A stretch of 64,000 bases of DNA from Bacillota bacterium (GTDB lineage Bacteria > Bacillota > Clostridia > Christensenellales > CAG-138): positions 124,001-188,000 of the forward strand of contig JAEXEN010000027.1 in the NCBI GenBank assembly GCA_023400985.1. The letters are read 5' to 3'. The number at the start of each line of letters is the position of its first letter. Positions within the stretch are counted from its first letter, which is position 1. This document shows positions 8,601 through 15,587 of this stretch, in pieces. Under the pieces are notes generated by a model. The model saw nothing but the letters and a program-made list of their open reading frames with translations, searched no databases and had not been told where the DNA came from. Made by a program: the position numbers and the translations under genes.

Positions 8601-9449
8601 ATGAAACGTAAAGCTATATGCTTTATACTCGTGATTTTTACAGGACTCACGCTCTTTGGCTGCACCGGGCAAAACGCGACGGAGGATCCCGATGTCGTTA
8701 TTTCAGCGCCGCCTGCAGAAACACCGTCGCCCACCCCCTATAAAGAGCCGACGCCGGCGCTTACATTTACGCCTTCGCCCACGCTTACACCTTCTCCGTC
8801 GCCCCAACCTACGTCCACACCGTCTCCCACTTCGACGCCCGAGGGGATGGTGGCGATCGACGGGGATTTTTACTACATCCCGCTCGACGACGCCACAAAG
8901 AAGCGTATCACGGGCATGAGCTATCCAAAAGACGACAGCGACGCCGACATAAACTACAGCGATCTTCGCTACGTCCATATTTTGCATGTGGATTTTGACG
9001 GGAATACGCACGAGGGCGAGCTGATCGTCAACAAGAATGTGGCTCGGGACGTCATGGAGATATTCCATGAACTCTACGAAGCGGAATACCCGCTCACCTC
9101 CGTCATTTTGGTGGACAGCTTCGGCGAGGCGGCGGACGACAACCTTTCCATGGCGGCAAACAACACCTCCGCGTTCAACTACCGCGCCGTGGCGGGCAGC
9201 AAAACCCTTTCCATGCACAGCTACGGGCTGGCCGTGGATATCAACCCGCTCTTAAACCCCTATGTGAAGAGCGACGGCAGCATATCACCGCCGAGCGGCG
9301 AAGAATACGCCGACCGCAAAAAGGATTTTCCGGGCAAGATCGGCCACGACGACCTTTGCTACAAGCTTTTTATCGAGCGCGGCTGGACATGGGGCGGCGA
9401 CTGGAAAGGCTCCAAGGATTACCAGCATTTTTCCAAGAAGTTAGATTGA
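8601..9449 (+). CDS. M15-family D-Ala-D-Ala carboxypeptidase-like lipoprotein
   Basis: A 282-residue exported protein. Residues 1-21 are a lipoprotein signal peptide with lipobox LFGC, so Cys21 should be lipidated. A Pro/Ser/Thr-rich spacer (about 38-80, repeats such as TPSPTSTP) separates it from the peptidase domain. That domain has SMHSYGLAVDINP, the zinc-binding His and Asp of the M15 family, and the final YQHFSK with the last zinc His. The likely role is trimming of peptidoglycan stem peptides outside the membrane. The start is the ATG at 8601 behind GGAGG. Confidence 0.9.
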   Translation: MKRKAICFILVIFTGLTLFGCTGQNATEDPDVVISAPPAETPSPTPYKEPTPALTFTPSPTLTPSPSPQPTSTPSPTSTPEGMVAIDGDFYYIPLDDATKKRITGMSYPKDDSDADINYSDLRYVHILHVDFDGNTHEGELIVNKNVARDVMEIFHELYEAEYPLTSVILVDSFGEAADDNLSMAANNTSAFNYRAVAGSKTLSMHSYGLAVDINPLLNPYVKSDGSISPPSGEEYADRKKDFPGKIGHDDLCYKLFIERGWTWGGDWKGSKDYQHFSKKLD

Positions 9450-9524
9450 ATAAATTGCCGTATCGCGCATATCTATCAGTAGACAGCCCTCGGGCTCTAT
9501 TAGAGGGCTCTATCGGAGGTGCGC

Positions 9525-9923
9525 ATGAAAGGCTCAAAGGCGTTGGATACGGCCAAGACCGGCATTTGGATGCCCATCTTGAAGGGCGCGCTCATCGCGT
9601 CGGCGCTCAGCGTGGTACTGATCGTGCTGTTTGCGGTGGTATTGAAGCAGGAGTGGGCGAACGCAAACAGCATACCCATGGCAAACGCCGTTATCAAGGT
9701 GCTGTCAGCGGCGCTTGCGGCCTTTATCGCAACGCGAAAATGCAAGGAGCGCTGCTGGCTTGTGGGACTTCTGGCGGGGCTTCTTTACACGCTTCTCGCG
9801 TTCATGGTATTTTCCATTTTGGCGGATTCGTTCACCTTCTCTTTGGCGCTTCTCTCCGATATGGGGATAGGGGCGCTCTCGGGGATGCTTACCGCCATGC
9901 TGATGCAGATGGTGAAGCGCTGA
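9525..9923 (+). CDS. small four-helix membrane protein (TIGR04086-like)
   Basis: A 132-residue protein with about four hydrophobic segments. The first is GALIASALSVVLIVLFAVVL, and the chain ends GALSGMLTAMLMQMVKR. This pattern matches the small Clostridia/Bacilli membrane family TIGR04086 of unknown function. The start is the ATG at 9525 after CGGAGGT; the GTG at 9519 is part of that ribosome binding site. A short hairpin (9485-9509) precedes the ribosome binding site. In related genomes the family is often near secretion genes, but that context is absent here. Confidence 0.75.
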   Translation: MKGSKALDTAKTGIWMPILKGALIASALSVVLIVLFAVVLKQEWANANSIPMANAVIKVLSAALAAFIATRKCKERCWLVGLLAGLLYTLLAFMVFSILADSFTFSLALLSDMGIGALSGMLTAMLMQMVKR

Positions 9924-10215
9924 CGCGCTTTCGCGGAAATGGCGTGCCACCATTTCTGTGAAAGGAACGAAAAGCTCCGCTTTTCATCCGTTTCGGCGCA
10001 CGCAAGGCCGTAGGCCTTGGCCCAAAGGGCTCCGGCTTCGCCGGATGCGCATGTCGCCGAAGCCGGAATAAATTAAGGGCTTGGCCCCTTAATGATCCCG
10101 CTGAGTTTCGGGGCCTTGGCCCCCGGACCCCCGGAACGGCCTTGGCCGTTCCGCAAGGGTTCGTGAGCGCATCATTTCTGTTGTAGGGCGGGATGATTTT
10201 CATCCCGCCGCATAT
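9924..10215 (+). repeat. composite hairpin repeat, copy 2
   Basis: This is the clearest copy. In order: AAAGCTCCGCTTTTC; GGCCGTAGGCCTTGGCC; GGCTCCGGCTTCGCCGG...CGCCGAAGCCGG; TAAGGGCTTGGCCCCTTA; GGGGCCTTGGCCCCC; GGAACGGCCTTGGCCGTTCC; then the short unit GTAGGGCGGGATGATTTTCA ending in CATCCCGCCGC. Every module can fold into its own hairpin. No gene is seen between 9924 and 10361. Confidence 0.85.
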
Positions 10216-10298
10216 ACCTTTGCGGCAACGCAGGACTACGCCGCCTTACGCGCGATATGACGTTAATATCCATATCCGGGCCCGATCCCAAATTCCCC

Positions 10299-10327
10299 TT
10301 GTGTCTCGGTGCAACCTTGTGTATAAT
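10299..10327 (+). promoter_or_regulatory. scfA: promoter of the SCIFF peptide gene
   Basis: TTGTGT (10299-10304) and TATAAT (10322-10327) are separated by exactly 17 bases and lie 35 bases upstream of the peptide start codon. This is one of the best promoter matches in the window. Confidence 0.8.
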
Positions 10328-10361
10328 ACCGTGTAGGAAATCCAGAAACGGGGGTATACCT

Positions 10362-10505
10362 ATGAAACATGTAAAAACCATCCAAAAGCCCTGCATGAAT
10401 ACGTCCGCCAACTCCGGTTGCGGCGAATGTCAGGCGTCTTGCCAGTCCGCTTGCAAAACCTCCTGCACGGTCGCCAACCAGACCTGCAAGAACGAACAGA
10501 AATAA
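10362..10505 (+). CDS. scfA: SCIFF (six-cysteine) ribosomally made peptide precursor
   Basis: A 47-residue precursor of the SCIFF family, peptides nearly universal in Clostridia and cross-linked by thioether bonds. It starts MKHVKTIQKP and carries the family core CQASCQSACKTSCTV followed by NQTC. The Cys residues are at 11, 20, 23, 27, 31, 35 and 42, so there is one more than the six that name the family. The start is the ATG at 10362, and the gene has its own promoter. A hairpin terminator separates it from the radical SAM maturase downstream, as expected if the peptide is made in excess. The peptide's biological role is unknown. Confidence 0.93.
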   Translation: MKHVKTIQKPCMNTSANSGCGECQASCQSACKTSCTVANQTCKNEQK

Positions 10506-10534
10506 TCCTGCACAAAACGGCGCAACGCTGAACG

Positions 10535-10563
10535 AGCAGTAATTTTCGATTACTGCTTTTTGT
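10535..10563 (+). terminator. terminator/attenuator between scfA and its maturase gene
   Basis: AGCAGTAAT (10535-10543) pairs perfectly with ATTACTGCT (10549-10557) and is followed by TTTTTGTTGTTT. It should end most transcripts after scfA and let a minority continue into scfB. Confidence 0.85.
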
Positions 10564-10588
10564 TGTTTGAAGGCTAAGAGGGCAAAAA

Positions 10589-11920
10589 TTGATACACGCT
10601 TTTACATTTCAAAACGAATATTACGCACTCGACGTGGAAAGCGGGGCGCTCCATGCGCTCGATAAGATAGCTTTCGACGTGGTGCACGCGCTTGAAAACG
10701 AAACCGAGCTTTACGCGCTTCCCTACGACGCGTCCGAGATCGCGGAGATAGTATCCGAACTCGACGAGCTCAAAAATGAGGGCGCTTTCCTTTCTCCCAT
10801 GCCTCAAATACCCGCGGGCACGGCGCAGAAGCAGATCGTTAAGGCCATGTGCCTGCACATTGCGCACGACTGCAATTTGCGGTGCAAATATTGCTTCGCG
10901 GGTACGGGGGAGTTCCACGGCGAGCGCATGCTCATGCGCGCCGAGACGGGCAAAAAAGCGCTCGATTTTCTTATCGCCCATTCCGGCAACCGCCGCCATC
11001 TCGAGGTGGACCTTTTCGGCGGCGAGCCGCTCATGAATTTTCCCGCCGTGAAGGAGATCGTCGCCTACGGGCGCGAGCTTGAAAAAAGGCATGGTAAGGA
11101 AATCAGCTTCACCATCACCACCAACGGCGTGGTGCTCAACGATGACGTTATCGACTATTTGAACGCCGAAATGAACAACGTCGTTTTGAGCCTCGACGGC
11201 CGCAAATCCGTGCATGACGCGCTCCGCCCCACTGTAAACGGCAGGGGCTCCTACGATATCATCGTCGAAAACGCTAAAAAGCTCGTCGCGAAGCGCGGCG
11301 ACAAGGAATATTACATCCGCGGCACGTTCACCTCGCAAAACCTCGATTTTACCGAGGACGTGAGGCATATGGCGGAGCTCGGGTTCGACCGCGTGTCCAT
11401 AGAGCCGGTGGTGCTGGGGAAGGAAAGCCCCTACGCTTTAAAGGACAGCGACCTAAGCCGTATTCTTTCCGAATACGACACTCTCGCTTCCTACCTTTGG
11501 GAGCGCGAAAAAAGCGGGAAGCACATCGTGTTTTTCCATTTCATGATCGACTTAGGCAACGGTCCCTGCCTCAAAAAGCGCATCACGGGCTGCGGCGCGG
11601 GCAGCGAATATGTGGCCGTTACGCCCGAGGGGAATATCTACCCATGCCACCAGTTTGTGGGCGAGGAACAGTATAAGATGGGCAGCGTCCTTACCGGCGC
11701 ATTTAATACGGACATGCAGAAGGATTTCTTAAACTGCAACATCCTCACAAAGGATGCCTGCAAAGCCTGCTGGGCCAAGTATTTTTGCTCCGGCGGCTGC
11801 GCGGCCAACGCCTATAAATACAACGGCTCTATCTACGAACCCCATCAAATGACCTGTGCGTTTGAGAAAAAGCGCGCGGAAGTGGCCATGTCGCTCTACG
11901 CGAGGCGAAAACAGATATAA
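10589..11920 (+). CDS. scfB: SCIFF peptide radical SAM maturase
   Basis: A 443-residue radical SAM enzyme that installs thioether cross-links in the ScfA peptide. The N-terminal part (residues 1-85) is the peptide-recognition (RRE-like) region found in SCIFF maturases. The radical SAM cluster cysteines are in CNLRCKYC (C95, C99, C102), followed by FGGEPLMNF. The C-terminal SPASM domain supplies further cysteines, including GCGAGSEYVAVTPEGNIYPC and CKACWAKYFCSGGC. The start is a TTG at 10589 (LIHAFTFQNEYY), because the N-terminal motif begins there and no ATG is near. Confidence 0.93.
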   Translation: MIHAFTFQNEYYALDVESGALHALDKIAFDVVHALENETELYALPYDASEIAEIVSELDELKNEGAFLSPMPQIPAGTAQKQIVKAMCLHIAHDCNLRCKYCFAGTGEFHGERMLMRAETGKKALDFLIAHSGNRRHLEVDLFGGEPLMNFPAVKEIVAYGRELEKRHGKEISFTITTNGVVLNDDVIDYLNAEMNNVVLSLDGRKSVHDALRPTVNGRGSYDIIVENAKKLVAKRGDKEYYIRGTFTSQNLDFTEDVRHMAELGFDRVSIEPVVLGKESPYALKDSDLSRILSEYDTLASYLWEREKSGKHIVFFHFMIDLGNGPCLKKRITGCGAGSEYVAVTPEGNIYPCHQFVGEEQYKMGSVLTGAFNTDMQKDFLNCNILTKDACKACWAKYFCSGGCAANAYKYNGSIYEPHQMTCAFEKKRAEVAMSLYARRKQI

Positions 11921-11922
11921 TG

Positions 11923-11988
11923 CGGTGGGATGAAATCATCCCGTCCTACCGCAGAACCATTGTAGGGCGGGATGCCTACATCCCGCCG
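11923..11988. repeat. two short palindromic repeats abutting the recJ ribosome binding site
   Basis: GGTGGGATGAAATCATCCCG (about 11924-11943) is followed by TAGGGCGGGATGCCTACATC ending in CCGCC (about 11962-11986). The second unit ends within 10 bases of the recJ Shine-Dalgarno sequence. It also creates an in-frame ATG at 11972 that extends the recJ frame but is not a credible start. Confidence 0.8.
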
Positions 11989-12010
11989 TGCCGCAGAAAG
12001 GATACCCGCC

Positions 12011-14452
12011 GTGCTCCTCTTCGAACGCCGTACAACGGAAAACGCTGTTCCCTTCGAACGTCCCGCGGGCGTTTCGGAGGCGCTTGCCGCGCTTTTATAC
12101 GCGCGCGGCGCGCATGATGCGGCGGCAATGGAGGCCTTTTTAAACCCCTGCGACGCGACGCTTCTCGACCCGTATATGTTAAACGATATGGGCGCGGCCG
12201 TTTCGCGCATCCGTTTCGCCGTTGAAAAGGGCGAACGCATATGCGTTTACGGCGATTACGACGCCGACGGCGTATGCGCTACGAGCATCCTTTACCTCTG
12301 CCTCAAGAAGCTCGGCGCGGACGTGTGCTATCATATCCCAAACCGCCACAGCGAGGGCTACGGCATGAACGTTACGGCTGTAAAGAAGCTTGCGGATGAC
12401 AAAGTGAAGCTCATCGTCACCGTGGACAACGGGGTGAAATCCGTGGAGGAAACGGCGCTTGCAAGTTCGCTCGGCATGGAGGTGATCGTAACGGATCACC
12501 ACCGCTGCGGCGATACTTTGCCAAGCTGTACGGCGCTTGTTTGCACGGCCATACCGGAAAGCCTCTGCATGGATTTTGAGCTTTGCGGCGCGGGCATTGC
12601 GCTAAAGCTCGCGCAGGCATTGACGGGCGGTGAGCCGGACGAGGATTCTCTTGTTTTAGCGGGCCTTGCGACCGTGGCGGATGTTGTGCCGCTTTTGGGA
12701 GAAAACCGCTCGCTCGTGGCGCGTGCGCTCCGTATCGTCAACGGCGGCGGAGGTCCCGTTGGGCTCAAAGCGCTTTTGGCGGCGGCCAATGCAAAGCGGA
12801 CGGATGCCCGCGCGTTCGCGTTCCTCCTTGCGCCCAGACTCAACGCGGCTGGGCGGCTCCAGGACGCATCGTTGAGCGTGGAGCTTTTGACATGCGAGGA
12901 CGAAGTCCGCGCGAGGGAGATCGCCCAAAAGCTCGACGAGCTCAATGCCAAGCGCAAAAAGGAAGAGCAAAGCATTTTAGAGCTCGCCTACGAGAGCGTG
13001 GAGCAGCTTAACCTTACAAACAGGCGCGGCATTGTTTTGAAGGGCGAAACGTGGAATAGCGGGGTCGTGGGCATCGCGGCGGCGCGCATCTCGGAAAAGT
13101 ACCATAGGCCCACGGTTTTATTTTCGGAGCGGGACGGGCTTTTAACGGGCAGCGCGAGAAGCATTCCGGGCGTCGATCTGCATTTGGCGCTCAAGCGCTG
13201 CGAAAGCCTCTTTGTGCGTTTTGGCGGGCATGCATACGCGGCGGGCGTCACCATGGAGGCAAAAAACCTCGCGGCATTTGAGGAGGCATTTGAAGAAGCG
13301 CTTCGCGAGACCGCGGACGACAGCCTGTTTTTGCCGCGAAAAAGCTACGAGCTGGAGCTGCCGTTTTCTAAGGTGGACCTAAAGCTCGCGCAGGAGATCG
13401 AGAAGCTTGAGCCGTTTGGCGAGGGCAACCCCGAACCCCTCCTTCGGGCCGACAACGTGCACCTTAAAAACCTCAAGCGCATCGGCGGCGAAGGCGCGCA
13501 TCTGAGCCTGACGGCGGAGCTTGGCGGCGCTTACGCGAATGCCGTCGGCTTTTTCATGGGCGATAAATTTGCACTGGCGCTCGACGCGGACAGGGCGGAC
13601 ATTCTCTTTACGCCCAAATCGGACGCGTTTTTCGGCGAACCCGCGCTCAAGCTCCATCTCACGGAGCTCCGCCCGTCGCGCATCGAGAACGCGGATGCGT
13701 ACATAGAAGCGCGAAACGAGAAATTTATGGATGCAATCTCGCGCAATGTTCGGTATAATAAGAATTGCGGTTTTCGGGTGACGGCCGTGTCGGACGCGTT
13801 CGAAACGGCGGCAAACGAAGCGGGAAAATCCTTTGCGGGGGTCGCGGCGCTTTGCTTTACCCCCAAGGGAGCCGCGCGTTTTCTGCGGTTCTTAAGCGAA
13901 CGCGATTTAAGCGACAAGTTCGATGTGCGTTTTTTCTGTCCGGAGAGGAGCGCATGCGCCTATCACACGCTTTTATTTGCGCCGGACCTCACGGCAAGCG
14001 ACTTGAGCCGCTTTCAAAGCGTCGTGGTATGCGACAGCCCCCTTTTCAAGGGCATGCTCGCGCGGCTCAACGAGCTTGCGGCAAACGCGAACATTTATGT
14101 CGCGCCGCCCGTAAACGGCGACGCGGAGCCGATCCTTACATCCGTCCGGTTCGACCGCGACTTTATGGCGAAAACCTTCCGCGCGTTTAAGGCAGCGGAC
14201 CACGCGTTTTACAACCGCCCCGCAGCGCTCGATGCGCTCTCAAAAGCGACCGGCGCAAAACGGTGCATGTGCTCGCTCGCGCTCGACGTGATGCTGGAGC
14301 TCGGTTTTGTGACGGAAAACAAGAAAGGCAATATCGAACTCGTGCATGATCCCAAGTCCCGGGAACTTACACAAAGCGGAACGTTTCGGGCTGCAGAGGC
14401 ACTTTTAAAGGATCATGAAGCCTATAAGGAGGAACTTGATCATGGAGCTTAA
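12011..14452 (+). CDS. recJ: single-stranded-DNA-specific exonuclease RecJ
   Basis: An 813-residue 5'-3' exonuclease of recombination and mismatch repair. DHH-superfamily motifs are in order: VYGDYDADGVCATSIL, VTVDNG, VTDHHRCGD, then the DHHA1 part with GSARSIPGVDLHLAL and FGGHAYAAGVTM. A C-terminal extension of over 250 residues is present, as in other Firmicutes RecJ. The start is set at the GTG at 12011, with AGAAAGGA eight bases upstream; the in-frame ATG at 11972 lies inside a palindromic repeat. It overlaps apt by 11 bases, an order common in Firmicutes. Confidence 0.93.
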   Translation: MLLFERRTTENAVPFERPAGVSEALAALLYARGAHDAAAMEAFLNPCDATLLDPYMLNDMGAAVSRIRFAVEKGERICVYGDYDADGVCATSILYLCLKKLGADVCYHIPNRHSEGYGMNVTAVKKLADDKVKLIVTVDNGVKSVEETALASSLGMEVIVTDHHRCGDTLPSCTALVCTAIPESLCMDFELCGAGIALKLAQALTGGEPDEDSLVLAGLATVADVVPLLGENRSLVARALRIVNGGGGPVGLKALLAAANAKRTDARAFAFLLAPRLNAAGRLQDASLSVELLTCEDEVRAREIAQKLDELNAKRKKEEQSILELAYESVEQLNLTNRRGIVLKGETWNSGVVGIAAARISEKYHRPTVLFSERDGLLTGSARSIPGVDLHLALKRCESLFVRFGGHAYAAGVTMEAKNLAAFEEAFEEALRETADDSLFLPRKSYELELPFSKVDLKLAQEIEKLEPFGEGNPEPLLRADNVHLKNLKRIGGEGAHLSLTAELGGAYANAVGFFMGDKFALALDADRADILFTPKSDAFFGEPALKLHLTELRPSRIENADAYIEARNEKFMDAISRNVRYNKNCGFRVTAVSDAFETAANEAGKSFAGVAALCFTPKGAARFLRFLSERDLSDKFDVRFFCPERSACAYHTLLFAPDLTASDLSRFQSVVVCDSPLFKGMLARLNELAANANIYVAPPVNGDAEPILTSVRFDRDFMAKTFRAFKAADHAFYNRPAALDALSKATGAKRCMCSLALDVMLELGFVTENKKGNIELVHDPKSRELTQSGTFRAAEALLKDHEAYKEELDHGA

Positions 14453-14954
14453 GGACACCATACGCAATATTCCTGATTTCCCGCAAAAGGGCATTCTTTT
14501 TCGCGATATCACGACCTTGCTCAAGGATGCGGACGCCTACCATGAGCTCATTGAGCGTATCGTGAAAAGCCTCGAGGGCAAAGAAGTGGACCTTGTGGTG
14601 GGCCCCGAGGCGCGCGGCTTCGTGATAGGCTCCGCACTCGCTTACGCTTTGCACGCGGGCTTTGTCCTTGCGCGCAAACCCGGCAAGCTCCCCTGCAAAA
14701 CCAACCGTTACGAATACGGCCTCGAATATGGCGCGGACGTGCTCGAAATCCATACCGACGCTATCCAGCCCGGCCAGAAGGTCGTGTTCGTGGACGATCT
14801 GCTCGCCACCGGCGGCACGGCGCTCGCGACCATCCGCCTCGTGGAGCAGGCCGGCGGCGAAGTCGTAGCAGCCCGTTTCGCCATAGAATTGAGCGACCTC
14901 GACGGCCGCGCAAAGCTCAAAGGCTACGATATCGACGCGGTCGTGGTATTTTAA
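14442..14954 (+). CDS. apt: adenine phosphoribosyltransferase
   Basis: A 170-residue purine-salvage enzyme making AMP from adenine and PRPP. It begins MELKDTIRNIPDFPQKGILF, the usual Apt start. The PRPP-binding loop is VVFVDDLLATGGTALA and the flexible loop region is GPEARGFVIGSALAYAL. The start is the ATG at 14442 inside the end of recJ, with TAAGGAGGAACTT upstream, so the two are coupled. In many Firmicutes relA follows apt directly; here about 630 bases of repeats lie between them. Confidence 0.97.
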   Translation: MELKDTIRNIPDFPQKGILFRDITTLLKDADAYHELIERIVKSLEGKEVDLVVGPEARGFVIGSALAYALHAGFVLARKPGKLPCKTNRYEYGLEYGADVLEIHTDAIQPGQKVVFVDDLLATGGTALATIRLVEQAGGEVVAARFAIELSDLDGRAKLKGYDIDAVVVF

Positions 14955-15009
14955 ACAACAGAATTTTCGCGGCGCGGAGAACCTTTCCATATACCGCGCC
15001 GTTATTATT

Positions 15010-15545
15010 TAGATACACCGTTGTTGCGTGACGGCGGGTCGTCCGGAGGCCGACCCCTACACGGAACGCACGTTACATCTGTGTGCACCATTGTAGGAGG
15101 CATCTCCGACGCCCCGCGTGACCCGCCAATCCGGCACGGCGGGATGAAATCATCCTGCCCTATACATGGCACCGATATTCTGTAGGGGCCGATTGAATAT
15201 CGGCCCGAGCCACCACGGCGGTATCCGCCCCTACAGTAAAACGTTACATTACGTACGTCCGCACCCTTGCGGAACGGCAAAGCCGTTCCGAGGAGTCCGG
15301 AGGTTGAGCCCCCGAACCCCCGGGGATTATTAAGGGGCCGCGCCCCTTAATTAATTCCGGCTTCGGCGGCATGTACACGTCCGGCGAAGCCGGAGCCCTT
15401 CGGGCCAAGGCCTGCGGCCTTGCGTGCCGAAACGGATGAAAAGCGGAGCTTTTCGTTCCCTGCACGGTTTGCCGCCCGGAAAAGCGCAGCATTTTAGGCA
15501 AACCGTGAAAAAACCGCCGCAGCGGCCCTCGCGAAAACGGCGCAC
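15010..15545 (-). repeat. repeat mosaic between apt and relA (composite copy 3, inverted)
   Basis: The 14955-15587 gap has no credible gene. It begins with short units near 15040-15110, then GGCGGGATGAAATCATCCTG (15139-15158), GGGGCCGATTGAATATCGGC (15184-15203) and GGCGGTATCCGCCCCTACA (15216-15234). From about 15255 the composite repeat runs on the minus strand: GGAACGGCAAAGCCGTTCC, TAAGGGGCCGCGCCCCTTA, CCGGCTTCGGCGG...CCGGCGAAGCCGG, GGCCTGCGGCC, then AAAAGCGGAGCTTTT. Confidence 0.85.
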
Positions 15546-15587
15546 GACGTTTTTGCGATATGCCGGAGGCATGAAGGAGGTGAGCGC

